From positions 372,001 to 436,000 of the forward strand of contig NADL03000523.1 in the NCBI GenBank assembly GCA_002205965.3: 64,000 nt of DNA, in the 5' to 3' direction. A program made the position numbers and the translations under genes. The DNA comes from Kappaphycus alvarezii. Lineage: Eukaryota; Rhodophyta; Florideophyceae; Gigartinales; Solieriaceae. A model generated the notes under the pieces. The model did not search any database and had not been told where the DNA came from. It saw only the letters and a list, made by a program, of their open reading frames with translations. Each line of letters starts with the position of its first letter. Within the stretch, counting starts at the first letter, position 1. Positions 43,013-55,230 of this stretch are shown here, in pieces.

Positions 43013-46000
43013 ACCTTACCGCCACTTGCAGTACACAAAATACCCATTTAAGCGGGCGCTACCGCAGATTTATCCAAATTGGCCAGTTAAAAGTCAAAGG
43101 AGATTCCGCACACGTGACGCTCTCGTAGCGAGGTGTCTGCCTTAGCAAGGTGATTACGGTTATCGCTCTTTAGTATCACTGTGTGCCTACCTTTCCAACG
43201 CCACCTGCTTGTTGACTTAGCTACCAGCTGCTTTTCAGTTGGTGCAAAGCCTCCGTTTTTCCGGGGATAGGTTATGAAGCATGGTCTGAATGAAAGTTAT
43301 TACACCCTCAGCTTGAGCACCAATCGCGGTAAATCAAACCCATTTACCCGCTTAAAAACTCCCCTGGTTTTTTTCTAAGAATCATGGCTGTAAAATAGCC
43401 TCTATTTCTCCCTACCACTAAACTTCTGATTCTTGTAACTCTTTCGCTACAAACGATTTAATTTCATCCTAGATAAAACATCGTGTATCTACAACACTAA
43501 AGCATGGGTGCTACATGCCCCTGAAAACCTCCCTGAGGACTACCTTCTCTCCCAAACAGTCGACTCGCTATTTTCAGCAGGCGGCTACAGGCTCCATTTT
43601 AGTTAATGGAAATGCTGTGTTGTTAGTGCTGTAGATCCTGAAACATGGTCTTAGTGCAAATTCTTGGCATTCCCACCCTTTGAACTACTCGCACTAAATC
43701 AACCGAACATATTTCCGTAATTAATAACTAGACGACACCCTGAACTCAATTCTGTCCTTTTGGAATCTTAGCTTGAATGAGTAGTGGAATCATACATGCT
43801 TAAGTCTTGATCATTAACATCAAGCTCTGGGTAGGACAACTTCCATTTCTGGTAACAATGGCTACCTCGTCTGTTTTTCATCACCTACCACCCCAGATTA
43901 TCTTAGTTACAATGCATACGTTTGTAGCTCGGGCTCTGGTACAGTTATTTACCAGAATGCTCATCGATATCACCCTGTGCTTCCCGCTTTACATGCTAGA
44001 AAGACTATCGGAGTTCTTACTTTCACACACCTGCTCTCCATCAATTTGAATCACTGTACTCGGCGCGCCAACGGGAACATGCTAAAATATAGACCCCGCT
44101 AGGTATTTACGTCTCTGACGCTGCTTTTTCAGCCACAATGAACAGCATTGATGTCCTCGTAGTACGTACTCACTCCTCTTGTCAGCGCATGTGCGTTCCC
44201 GTTGAAAATTTCTCTTCCAAGAAAACCGCAATACATTACCACGATAACATTTTTTCAAATATTATTTCATCTTTGTGTTTTAGCATACACCGAGGATTGC
44301 CGACCGGCACCTTTCAAATATGAAAGAACCGAATGGATCCGTTCTTTGTGTTCCTAGCGACTACGGTTGTTCACAAATGCTTTGGAAGGTGTTTTGAAGG
44401 GTGTCTCCACCAAGTTGTGATATTCTCCCTGTGATGATTACTAAATCTTCAGCGTTTGAGAAACCATAATTTTATTCACTTCCCTTTTCATGTCCACAAC
44501 CAGTTCTTTTTTCGACGAATGGCCACTTCTTGCATCAACAGTCCTGTTTTCTATTTCTTTCCCTTCTACATCGCTACTCCAAATAAAGTCACGTACTTAT
44601 ATATTGTCATCACAAAATACAATGAAGTCCCTCGCTATGTACTTGCAAAGGAAATTTCAGTTGTTTCTGCCGGTGGAGTAAAATTTAGTCCGAAGAATTT
44701 ATTATATCAACTGCAATCCAGCGATCTATAGGTCCTGCCAATGGTTTGATTACAAGTACAGAGGACTCCCAACCTTTCCATTACTCACAGTAAACCACCC
44801 CTTTACCCCTGTAATCAGCGAGGTACATACAATGTACAACCGCCGGGACATTCCAGCTGCTAGAAAGAAGTTTTAAGTTACAGTAGAAATCAAACCAATG
44901 TTCTAATAAAAATAGGCAAGCATATGAGAAAGGCTATCCTTAAACTTAAGTGGATGTACGAGGTTCTCATTTACTGTAACAGATATGCTAGCTGATTCCC
45001 AGTAGAATTGTATGGAAATTAAAATCAAGTAAATATGGGATTTGGTTTGTAACAAAAACCGTTCAAGGTTCTAAATGGATAATAAGTAAGAAAGAAACAA
45101 TATTGCGCAGATTTACGCAGCCTCCATGCTAATTTTTAAACTTTTTTCGTGTATCGATTTCTGAATTGCTTTATAAAAGGCTACAAGTAACAACCTTCAT
45201 AGGAATATTACAGAAAAGATTGAGCATGTGTTTAAATTTTTGATATTCCAGTAGCTGTATGACGACATCTGACCAGACTTTCCATTTTCTGTTAGACACT
45301 GAAATCTTAAGGCTTTAACCAGATCATCCGCTACCAGATGTGAGAGCCAGTTGGCGGGAGCCAATTGTTAGTGCCCATAGCAGGGGATTCTTTTCAAATA
45401 GAGAATCACCCCAAAGTTCTTTATTTTAAAACAGAAATTTATAACTGTCATCCTAATGTCTGAAATTGAATATCTGTATCTCATTGAAGATTATACAGTG
45501 CTGTAGTTTAGAAAAATGAGACTCTTGCGCAAAATGACATGAATTTGCAGGAGGTTACGTTCTTCCAAGCTGATCCTCGCCCTCAATTGTAACATACGTT
45601 CTTAGTGTATTGTAACAATAATCTCTTGCATCGTACATATGATAATTTCTACGCACTATATCGTTCACTATAACACTCTGTCTATGTCATGTATGTAATT
45701 ATTAATGGAAATGAGAGAATAAATACCCCTTTCCCGGTACTCAATGAAACTAAAATAAAGACCTACCCAAAATGGTAAATAATGAGTGGTGGCTAGTCCT
45801 CAGCATTTATCCTACAATTTTTTTGGCGCGATGAAGCACACGATAACTTGTTGCATTTTTGAAACGTTCTTTGATGCAAATACAAAAATTGATTAGAGAA
45901 GCTCTTAAATCAAATGCCCCGCACTTTTGCTTTATTACCTCTCTTACCAAAATAGTTGTTGTTCCATTACTCTTGTGAAAAAGCGGTAATTATATACTTG

Positions 46001-46604
46001 CATACTACGCTGCCTTACACATTTCCAATCAATCATTCGACATAGCGAAAGTAACCTGTGTCTATAAAAGAGAGAGCCTCGATATTTATTTTTTGATGTT
46101 ATCTATGTAAGGTGCTTACAATTTTTCTACGCCCACTCTAAAGTGACTCGTGCACTGCACGGAATGTGCTTAAAGGAAATGTAGTTGGAATGCAAAAATA
46201 TTAGTAGTATATTTAATATCTAAGGAACGGAGGATTTTCTTGCATTTCCACTATATATATTTCCAAGAGTGACACAACCAAAAGTTTTCCTCTTTATAGA
46301 TCTCTCTGAGTACAAACAAGCCGTTTCATTTAAGTACTTCTTTGATTTGGGAAAAATGTATGATGTAAGTAACAATTGAAGCTGTGCAATTCTCCATATT
46401 TACATTTACCTGATATTATAACTAGAGGTGAGCCATCCAGATTGAACTTTTAGTATACTGTAAAGTTATCTATTTCAAGCTAGCAGATTGATAAAATTTG
46501 CTTGGACTAGAAATCAAAGTACCAAAGGAAAGTTGGACCATTAGACCTTCTTGGAAATAATTTTGCACAAGATGCCTTTGGAAAACCTGCGGTCCTGTTG
46601 CGGA
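43013..46604. other. Gene-poor block, unit 4
   Basis: Counterpart of 15812-19403; I noticed no difference from unit 1 in the three small frames. Confidence 0.5.
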
Positions 46605-46613
46605 TCAATACTA

Positions 46614-47279
46614 GGGGGAAGGTTTGAGTTTTTCACTCTTGGAAGATATATCTGATCTATCTCATGGTTTTCCAGACAACCAGAATCGACTCAAAAAGGA
46701 ATGCGGACACAGTGTTGGGGAAGGAACTACGCTCCCTAAAAGGCTACCTTCAGGCCAGCCATCAAGCAGGCCACATCAGACATGACGGTTGCTCAATACT
46801 ATCATTCAAGATTTCAATTTATGCTGAGATCAATATTTTAAATAACAATGTCCTCCGGAATGCCATCCACCGGTACTGCAAGGAATTGGGCATCTCCGCA
46901 CTCGACGAAGACACTCCTCCCCGTAGGGATCCAAACTCGTCTCCATCTCTACGCATGGACCTCTACATTCCGGGTGCCTATGGGCTCGACTCTCGTGATA
47001 TCGCCCTGGACGTCACTGTGGCCCATCCTCACTCCGTCAATTGCATCTCCCAAAGCGCATATTCCGCCGGAGCCAGCGAGGTTCCGACATTACGGTCCGC
47101 ACTGCAACGCTCACGACATCTTTCTCCTTCCGGTAGGTGTTGACTCCTATGGAGCTTTAGGGGCCAGCGGAACAAAATTATTGCGCCTTCTCGCATCTTT
47201 CGCTTTAAAGCCGCCGGAATTCGGCGCCAGCGCTGGAGCCTCAGGACTTAGTTACCCGCTTTTCGTTTTTCCTTCATAA
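46614..47279. pseudogene. LINE-A tail insertion plus LINE-B piece, unit 4
   Basis: 46614-46792 LINE-A tail, minus strand, TSD TCAATACTA (46605-46613, 46793-46801). 46802-47279 plus-strand LINE-B with one substitution (ISALDEDT instead of ISALVEDT). Confidence 0.8.
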
Positions 47280-47870
47280 GATGCTGGCCCGCTAGGTCAA
47301 TACCCGCCGCGTGCCTGAGTAGTTATCATTGGTCTTCTCCCTCACACTTGCTTTAGGGGCTTTCGTTTGTTGTAAAAGAATTCCACACACAATAACAGCA
47401 GCTTTTCCCTTTCAGCAAACATTAGAAAAAACAAGATTTTTTCAAACATGAAGTGGGCTAAAATCTGTCATAGATAATGGAGACTTTCACGCCAAGATCG
47501 GTTGAGCTGTCGCCGATTATTCGAGGTAGAAGTTAATTATTGTGGTAGAGAACAAACTATCGAGCTCGATGGCAGACTTCAGTCTGAAGTTTGTGTAATT
47601 TCATTAACAGATCGCTCCTGTTTCGATTCCGTCACTTTGAGTGAATATTCAGCAAACCGATGAAGAAGCCGTAAAGACCTTTTTACTTTGCCCAGGTCTG
47701 TAGTAATATACGACTCCTTGCAAGTGGCTTTTCCGCAACCCCTTTTGATGCACTTGTACTGTAAAACTGAAACAATCAGGACTGTCAAACACTTTTGTGG
47801 AGTCTAATTACTTCAACCATCCCTTTTTCGCAACAAGCATCGAAATAAATACTTAAGAGTTAAAGGGGAG

Positions 47871-48344
47871 CTATATACGCCGCGAAAGATTATCTTGCAG
47901 TGGGGACTGGACGTGGAAGCTCTGATGAACGCTTCGAATATGACGATTAAGAGATGAGCGATGTCCATAACATTTGCCACAGCCAAAAGGACAAAGATGA
48001 GGCCTTTTACCTTGATGTACTGTCTCCTTGTGAGTATTTAAGTGACCAATCCTTTGAAAAAGAGATCCACAGCTGTTGCAGAGGAACTTCCTTGCATTTC
48101 GAGATGAGGATTTTGAAGATTTCACAACAGAGAGGAGCGAATCTTTTGACTCCCTTGAATGTCGAGGCTCCACTTTATCAGGTTCGTTCGGATTGTTCAG
48201 GACAATATTCCAAAATTCCTTTGGTCTTGAACCGTTCTCAGAGTATGAAGAAGGTGCATTCAGGTCCTTTTTGCTTGAACATAGGGTTTGAGCAACATTC
48301 GACTTTGCCGAAGACTGCTGCGTAACTGTTCCTTGTTGCTCCAT
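47871..48344 (-). CDS. C2H2 zinc-finger protein, unit 4 (intact)
   Basis: Same 157-residue product as the unit 1 gene, with no amino-acid difference noticed: both fingers (C89/C92/H105/H110 and C118/C122/H135/H140) and the Ser/Asn-rich N-terminal half are intact. Being intact in the first and last units, it is a plausible expressed gene in more than one dose. DNA binding is inferred from the fingers only. Confidence 0.7.
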   Translation of the reverse strand: MEQQGTVTQQSSAKSNVAQTLCSSKKDLNAPSSYSENGSRPKEFWNIVLNNPNEPDKVEPRHSRESKDSLLSVVKSSKSSSRNARKFLCNSCGSLFQRIGHLNTHKETVHQGKRPHLCPFGCGKCYGHRSSLNRHIRSVHQSFHVQSPLQDNLSRRI

Positions 48345-48665
48345 TTTACTAAAACCCGAAGGACATAAACTTCAGGAAGTCAAAAGATGGAGAAGTTTGG
48401 TACTGAGAAGCTTTCTATCCCTTCATATTAAGATCCTTTTTTAAGTAGGGAGCAGATGGCTTAGAATGGATGACGAGAAATATATTGATAAACAGTTGCA
48501 TTGCGTTTCCTGTACATCTTACGAACAGAATAATAGTTGCACTCTGCTTATTCACATCTACTGTCCCCTATAGGTACCTCTTGTCTAAAGTTCCAACACA
48601 AAGACTGTTTTCATTCAGTAGTAACGCTCTTGTGACAGAGGCTATCACGAGGCACTTTGAATAAG

Positions 48666-48842
48666 TTGTCTGGAAAAACATGGGATAGACCGGATATATC
48701 TTCCAAGAGTAAAACACCCAAACCTTTTCCCTCTTTGAATAAGAAAACTTTCTGAGTAACTTTATGGCATCAGTATAATGGGTGTCAACTATGGGATAGA
48801 TCGGATATATCTTCCAAAAGTAAAACACCCAAACCTTTCCCC
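48666..48842 (+). mobile_element. Two LINE-A tails, unit 4
   Basis: 48666-48732 with TSD CTTTGAATAAG (48655-48665, 48733-48743), and 48791-48842. Confidence 0.85.
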
Positions 48843-49186
48843 TTTTGACTAAAACCATTATCAAGTGGAGGTCTCAGGAAATCGATGAATAAGTGGCAGC
48901 AGGTACCCGATCAATTTTTTGCAACTAATCTGGTATGGATTTCCTTGTGATGAGAGATGAACACTTCAAATCATATAGCTAAATTTCCTGTCGATCATGT
49001 TGAGAAAGTACGGTGAATTTTTTTCAAGTTAGGAAAAGGGGCAAAAAGGGGGGTGTCTTTATTGAGATGTGTGGATTTGCTGGAACCCATTTGGAGTTGA
49101 AAGTCTGAATGTCATATTAAATACATGTACCGATAGTCGAAGCAATGTACAAATCATTGCTGTCGAATGCTAGCACCAGAAAGAGT

Positions 49187-49272
49187 CTACCAGAAAGTCG
49201 ATGGGATGCCACCCAGCAGAGAAGCAGCGTTAGAAGTTACTGTCAACGCCGACTGTCGTTGTAGAAGAATGC
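49187..49272 (-). pseudogene. LINE-A C-terminal fragment right of the array
   Basis: Minus strand reads ILLQRQSALTVTSNAASLL and ends PSTFW, the same subfamily as the LINE-A left of the array (11147). So LINE-A pieces of one subfamily and orientation flank the array on both sides. Confidence 0.75.
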
Positions 49273-49459
49273 CTAGTTAGGGAAATGCCGAGCGATTAAT
49301 TATTTGAAAAGAAAGGTCGATCTTTTGTACTAACAATTGGCGTCCGTTAGGCCACTTCACTATTAATCTGTTATTAATCGATTTGGTTTTTTAATATTTG
49401 AAAGGTGTCGTTCGGCTATCCCCTGGTGTATGCTAAACGTGTCTGGCGAGGAAATATAA
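49273..49459. other. Short intergenic stretch
   Basis: Nothing recognised. Confidence 0.3.
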
Positions 49460-49500
49460 GATCGAATATATCTTCCAACAGTAAAACCACCCACAACTTC
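49460..49500 (+). mobile_element. LINE-A tail-only fragment
   Basis: About 40 bp (AGATCGAATATATCTTCCAA ... AAACCACCCACAACTTCCCC). No TSD found. Confidence 0.65.
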
Positions 49501-49888
49501 CCCATACAAGAAAACAGATCAGCGTCCCAATGAGAACATTTACGGCCGTTCACATGACCATTCAACTCTGGCGTGAAAACGGCGCCCGCAGAATGGTTCT
49601 AAATCATAAACCAGAGAGATGGCAAAGCTATACTATTAAGTGACAAGCAGAATTATGGAGGTGAACGTAACTGATACCTGCGATGGCTGTTTTCATGGCG
49701 GGATGAAAAAGTGATGGATAAACGGGGATGGGTCGTTCAATGAGATCCGTATCATTTCTGGACCACTCCCTCGTTTCGTGGGCTCTTCTCAGCCAGAGGT
49801 ATAGTTTCTGCATATCTCTTTGAGGTACCGCATGTCATGACATACGATGAAGCTACTACTTTGAGAAAAGGTGCACGCGGAGTAACTG

Positions 49889-49967
49889 GAGGGGAATGGT
49901 CTGGGCGTTTTACTGTTGGAAGATATATTCGATCTATGCTTAAGTTTTCCACACAGCCATAATCGAT
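49889..49967 (-). mobile_element. LINE-A tail insertion, 79 bp, 7-bp TSD
   Basis: Reverse-oriented LINE-A tail flanked by GTAACTG at 49882-49888 and 49968-49974. Its version of the tail (ATCGAATATATC, AACAGTAAAACGCCC) is closest to the one at 49460. Confidence 0.8.
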
Positions 49968-49974
49968 GTAACTG

Positions 49975-50950
49975 AAGTGTAGCATGAAAGGCGATGCTGC
50001 ACAAAAATGTTGCCAGAATGCATGGAAAACATTTCCATGTCCAAACTACTGTACGGTATATAAATTGACTACAGGGCCACGTTAGAGTTTGCTATTTTGT
50101 TGCCCCGTAGAAGTACAGGAGAGAAAAGGCCACCTTTATTAGGTGGTCAAAGGAAGACCAGAACTTCGAGGGCGTACCCAATTGCAGCTTCCGGCGATTG
50201 ATGTTTATACTCGACGAAGAAACAGGGACACATTAGGAGCGTGTGGCGTTTGTCAAAGTGCTTGGTGCATTCGCGACAAGCGATATATTCGTATATTTCG
50301 GGAGCGGATACATTCGGATATGCAGTCAAGCCCCGCTTCAATACTGGGTCTAACACAGTCACGGAAATCGAAGGACAAAAGATAAAGATCGCTGCCCAAA
50401 TCATCACATAGGGCAATGTCGGTGCCCTCTTTGGTACGTTTGGCCTGTAAAGGAGCAACAGTGTGGTCGTGGTCACGGTGGCGGAGATATGAATTGGAAT
50501 AGAGACTGATGTCAGTGACATCATGAACATTGGGTACGAGGCGAGAAACTAGGATCATCAATATGGAGATCGCGGCGACGGCGACAAGCAAAAGATTTGA
50601 AGAGGTCCTGAGGAAACCACTACTCGCTTGTAGGCACAAAAGAGATAGAGTTGTTTGTCATATAGGTGTAAAAGGTTTCCAGAAGCAACTTTTGAAGGCG
50701 AGTGGAACCATTGGCAAAGGGGCAGATGAAAGCGTGGTGCCTATGGATGTTAAGGGCCGGGACAGAGCGGAAACTAGCAGCAGCACATTATTTTCAATGG
50801 GAGGTGCCGAAAAAAGGAGGCGCACTGTGGCTGAGATCACTAGTGGTACACCATATCTCTGGGGAGCATCGAACCCCGGGAAACTCAATCGTAGAAGTAC
50901 CCTTTGCATCGCGATATGTCTTAGTGCTGTATTCTCCATATTGATTTCAA
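49975..50950. other. Unassigned region
   Basis: Frames of 105-161 codons occur on both strands (for example 50253-50639 minus, 50530-51015 plus) but overlap each other and carry no motif I recognise. Part of this may be highly decayed LINE-A, since recognisable LINE-A begins at 50955. Confidence 0.35.
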
Positions 50951-50954
50951 CTCT

Positions 50955-51015
50955 CATTCGCATTTCGTGTCTCATTCAGAAAGGACATTGGGTTGAAGGC
51001 TCTCTGATAGCGTAA
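50955..51015 (-). pseudogene. LINE-A fragment (FNPMSFLNETRNA)
   Basis: About 60 bp whose minus strand reads AFNPMSFLNETRNAN, matching AFNPMSSLNAARNAK of the 8867 copy. Confidence 0.55.
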
Positions 51016-51299
51016 AAATGGCGCTAATCGAAAAGAGAACCACTAACTACCCGAGGTGAGAGTCGTTGCGAGCGACTGAGATGCTAAAGTAGACGTTTAC
51101 CGGCAAAAGATAATTGAATGAAACTAAATGAATCTACTCCTCAAAATCTCCATTCTTTGGATTAGAACCCAGCACTTCCCTTAAGACATCATAAGTACAC
51201 ATGTACTTCCGACATATACCTGTTCATGGTGCAGAATTGTCTGTCCCTTCTTGCAAAGAATAAAGCTCACCTGAATCCCCTCCAACCGAGTCCATGGCC

Positions 51300-51665
51300 A
51301 AGATCACCTGTTCCAAGCAGTTCATTCCTTCCTCTCCCGTATGACCCGGTTCGAGACACCATTCATTTATGGACTCCTCATCTTCCTCCTCTTACTCCCG
51401 GCCTCCTCTTTTTCTTCCTCCTCTCCGGACTCGTCCTCGGCATCCCGTTCTTATATCCCGTAGACCAGCTCGGAGGCCACCAACTCCTCGAAGCACTCCC
51501 CTTCCTTACCATCCTCCTTCCTCAAGTCCCCTCTTACCTATTCTTGTGGTTCAATCTCAACCAGGTGAGGAGCAACGAGCTCCGTCAAACAGGTCCTGTT
51601 TTGGCGACGGAGGTAGCCCTCGACGTCAGTTTGGCCAGAATTGAATAGAGGAGAGACGGTTACGG
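51300..51665 (-). pseudogene. Decayed relative of the acidic ORF
   Basis: Minus-strand readings TDVEGYLRRQNR, CFEELVASELVYG and a Glu-rich run align in order with the plus-strand ORF at 6334-7062 (TDPEDYLRRQTK, TFEEWVAPGLVYE, Glu/Asp run). Stops interrupt it. This shows the acidic ORF exists in at least two dispersed copies. Confidence 0.55.
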
Positions 51666-51669
51666 GTCA

Positions 51670-52205
51670 AGGGTGACGGTTTTTGGTAATTAGGCGAGAA
51701 GCAGGTAGGTCGGTGCTTCATGGCTGTCAAGGGTTAGATGTTAATCGTCGAGCTTTTGTTGTTTTAGGGACATAGATGAGTTTTAGGCGGCACCCAGCCT
51801 TTTCAAATAGCGCCAAACGGTCCAGATTGGTAATTCCGCTGAGACAAAAAATTAGGCGAGAGTTGGCCTGTAGTGGGATTAAGTGAAAACCGCGTTAATA
51901 AGGGTGACTAACTGCGAAAATCATGAGCAGAAATGTTGATACAGGAAAAAGATATCTAGGGACGAAGAAGTTCAAATAAACGGAGAAAACTAAAAGAATT
52001 ACCATCAAAAGAGAAGCCAATCGCTCATAAAAAGAAAAAAGAGAAAGGGAATAGTATGAAGAAATGTTAAATTAATGACGCAAAAAAAGAAAGTGAAGAT
52101 AGAAGCAAATGAAAAGGAAGTGAGAAGGTAAACGTAAAAGGAAGAATTTCTGGGCGTAAAAGTAATACTTTAACTTTCTCTGTTAACACCCTCATTCTCC
52201 TTTTC
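51670..52205. other. Intergenic, A/G-rich on the plus strand
   Basis: 51960-52140 is strongly purine-rich (many GAAAA and AAGAA runs). No gene seen. Confidence 0.4.
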
Positions 52206-52209
52206 GAAG

Positions 52210-52490
52210 TAGCGAGATGCTTTTCGAAGGTCACATTATCAGTTCAGTCCCTTCGTTCCTTGCAGTTGCTTGGATGTCCGGTATTATGCAGTTGAGGCCA
52301 TCGTTCTGCTCTACAACAGGATGATGAGCAGTTCCTGCATGATCTTTTGCGGAAAAGGTGACTTGGCAATTATGTCGGATGATCCTGTGCTCTTCATTCA
52401 AGCATTGTATGAGACGATCTCCATGTACTTCGAGTTTTTACGGGAAATTCCTTCGCGAGCATTGCGTGACTAGGTAAAAAACCGAAAGTT
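52210..52490 (-). pseudogene. LINE-A CCHC-RLE fragment
   Basis: Minus strand: QCSRRNFP, LEVHGDRLIQCLNEEHRIIRH, AKDHAGTAHHPVVEQNDGL, PDIQATARNEGTEL, matching the knuckle and first half of the RLE in the 8867 copy. Few stops, moderately diverged. Confidence 0.75.
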
Positions 52491-52494
52491 GGGA

Positions 52495-53595
52495 GTGGTG
52501 TAGAACCTGTTACTACAAAAAAGACCCTTTCCGCAAATTCCTGCTGCTTTCATCCCTAGATCTATCCATAAATCTTCCTTCAAACCAGTCTTCATAGCTT
52601 TTCTTTCTAAAATAAATTCTGAAGTACTCTTCGTTCACTATACCAAGTTCACTTTGCGGTTGCATTCTCTAATGCCTGATTGAAGATTTGGTCCTTCTTT
52701 TCCGAAGAAAATCTCTCGGCAATTGATCCGCTTCGTCTTGCAAAATCAGTTTCGATATTCTATCAAGTTGATTTTTTACTATTGCCCTGAATGCATGAAA
52801 ATTCAAAGCGTCAACAATACCTCGCGTTTTTTATTTTGCTCAATGCTGTTTCAGTTTTCGAAAACATTTTCCTAGCGAAATTTTAATAGAAACGTCATTA
52901 AAGCAAAACCGCTGACACAAACCGCTCCATCAGCTCAGCCAGTTTGTCCTTAACATGATCAACCTCCGCCCGTCCCTCGCCATCGCCAATTTAGCCTGAC
53001 GACGCAGTAACATCAACACCCTAACTTTGATGTCCAATGGGCCCACTCATTACGTTGAGTATTACAGAAAGATGGATATGAGACGGGTTTGAGATTGCGT
53101 CTGCCGTCATTGTTTCAAGGAGGCAGACGAGGCAGAAGAGCCGGAAGGGCTGAAGTGGACGTGGAGGTATGTGAAAATGAGGGGACTGGGATATGTCATG
53201 AGAGGCACTGCTGTACAACCCAGTCGGAGGTCCAGATGAGAATGGAAGGGACAGTTTGGGTGTAGTCGTAATCTAGAAATTTTTTATTGGAAAATAGAGC
53301 GAAGCTTGAGGGTCGTAGAGAAACATTTGAATACCCGGATATTTGCAAGGAGGCTATTTATCATTCTGAGCCATTATACAGAGTTTTCAGGGACTTCATT
53401 GGGGGTATGCGTATTTCGCAGTAATTTTATTTGTGATCTGGAAAATGAATATTTTGAAGATGAATTGTAGATATTTATTCTAACGGTTTCTTCTGTAAGT
53501 CTTTTCCGGTCACAACATTCTCTTAAATACAATTAATGGTATTTATTATGTTTGTTTGAAACTTTGGGATTAAATAAAAAGCTTAAGTGAGCTGA
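52495..53595. other. Intergenic, nothing recognised
   Basis: About 1.1 kb without a supportable gene or repeat. Confidence 0.4.
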
Positions 53596-53599
53596 TTCA

Positions 53600-53885
53600 A
53601 CTGCTATATCCAGGTGATGAAAAGAAAGTAAGGAGGCAGATTCTTGTGTAGACCTAGGTAATTCAGAAGTTGAAAGTCAACTTCGGGCCCAGAAAGCATT
53701 TCTTCCACGTTATACTGTCGGAACAGAGTGTAGACCCTATCCCTTCTATACTCACTTGTAGTCTCTTGACATTCGGCCCTTATTCTACTGTTCTCGTTCC
53801 CACAAACTTGCTTCGGTAGCACTCTTATCACTTACAAGAGCTATATTCATGCAAAAGTGGTTCTGCCAGTGTCCTCTTCTAATTA
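53600..53885 (+). repeat. Second copy of the acidic-ORF 3' flank
   Basis: Related to 7180-7490 with conserved blocks in order, including the AAGTTGAAAGTCAACTT hairpin at 53667-53683 and the TAGACCCTAT and GGTAGCACT blocks. No ORF accompanies it here. Confidence 0.6.
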
Positions 53886-53989
53886 TTTCAATCAGAAGCC
53901 AAACCGAGAATTCTGGAGTTTAAATGCTTGTCTCAGGTTCGGGATATATAGGCTGTTAAACCTATTTTTTATCACCAAGGAGGGAAATA

Positions 53990-54440
53990 AAAGCGCGAAA
54001 ATGCCCGTCTTGTGGAAGCTTGAAGATGAATTCTACTTTTCTACCTCATGGACTGCGTGCGTCGATTTCTTTTACGATTATGTTTTTTATGAGCAAAATA
54101 AGCAGAAAAGAATATTCCTTGACGGCAGATAAGAGGCTAACCACCTCCGATGAGCCCCTGCAGCTACTCCGCATGCTGAAATCTCCTTTGGGTAGTGGAT
54201 GTTTAGCGGTTTGCGTGGATGATGTATTGCCGGAGTGACCAGTGGATTGTTTTGGATGGATTCGTGCATACTGCGCTGCATGTTGGCGAATTTGGTTTAG
54301 AGTACATGAACTCGTACATAACTTGAGTGGCGCGTTCAAGTATGCAGAGATGCCGAAGTGAAAAGTAAGGATACTGAAGCCGTCGCAATACTCGTAGGAG
54401 CAAAGAATTTCCCACCAATCCACTTTCGCCACATTACAAG
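53990..54440 (-). pseudogene. Decayed LINE-A linker region
   Basis: Minus strand GAHRRWLASYLPSRNILFCLFCS ... KKSTHAVHEVEK aligns with GAHRNCSLSCLQSRILPFRAFCS ... KKLTDAIHAAVEE of LINE-A. Multiple stops; the upstream part is recognisable only vaguely. Confidence 0.6.
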
Positions 54441-54654
54441 CAAAACTAGCGGGGTATTGCTGGCTATTTTAGATTTTTAGCAATTGAGAGCACCCCTCCA
54501 GGAGACTAAAATTGCAAATTTGCAACAAGACTCGGTGATCAGTACCAGAAGCATTACCGAGGACACAAAAAAGGTACGTGGGTCGGATTAGGAAAAAAAA
54601 GTGGAGGGCAATGGCCAGACTGGAGCGAAAGAGTTGATGCGGACAGTAGTGCGG

Positions 54655-54800
54655 GCTGATGGACAGAAATAGAGAGAGGGAGCGAGGGAGCCAGACAGAG
54701 AGTGAGGGAGAGAGCGGGAGAGCAGGAGAGAGAAAGAGGAGGATACAAAGAGTGAGTGACCGAGAAGGAGAAATGAGAGAGGGGAAAGTGGTGAGTAACT
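54655..54800. repeat. Purine-rich tract, related to 60670-60735
   Basis: GA-rich stretch (GAGAGAGGGAGCGAGGGAGCC and similar). A related sequence, GAGAGAGGGAGCGAAGGAGCC, starts near 60680. In both places it is preceded by ATGGACAGAA, so this is more than simple sequence. Confidence 0.6.
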
Positions 54801-54849
54801 TTACTCAAATAGAAGATGGAGAGAGACCGGGGCTTATGTAGACTTCAAA

Positions 54850-55230
54850 GCGAGTCGATTAATGCTTTCTGTTGATCGAAGGAAGTTTCCAGAGGACATG
54901 AAGACGACGGTGAGTGTCTGACCCTAAACCTGCTTGAACCGGTTTTAAGTAGATCAGCTCAAGCTTACAGCACTGTACATAAACATGACGGTGAAGTTAT
55001 AGGTTGAACGGTAGAGTACAGTAATACCTGTGAGCCTCTTTGCGAGTTTCTAGCTGTCAGAAAAATGAAAAGAAGTCAAATTGAACTAACAAGCCCCCTC
55101 AAACTAGAACTGACCTCAGCAGCGCCCCTTCGATATTAAATCAATAAAATAATAACTTGAAATACCAGGAGGAAAATGGCCAACTTACTTCGAAACTTCA
55201 CAAACTTAACTTACAGAAAAGGTTTCGTTA
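54850..55230. other. Flank of the copia fossil
   Basis: No gene seen; a candidate place for a 3' LTR, but no LTR could be matched by eye. Confidence 0.3.

Larger units (their letters stand above)
40009..49091. repeat. Tandem array unit 4 (9083 bp)
   Basis: Last unit. One C is missing at its first bases (AACCGCTAAGC). It ends at GGAACCCATT; the sequence then continues TGGAGTTG instead of AACCCGCT, which marks the right edge of the array. Confidence 0.95.

Noticed and set aside
12794-49091. CRISPR array, centromeric satellite or rDNA repeat
   Set aside because: Units are 9.1 kb with LINE pieces and a zinc-finger gene; no rRNA, spacer/repeat pattern or short monomer is present.
54554-54808. 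Minus-strand Ser/Leu-rich frame
   Set aside because: Translation of the GA-rich low-complexity tract.
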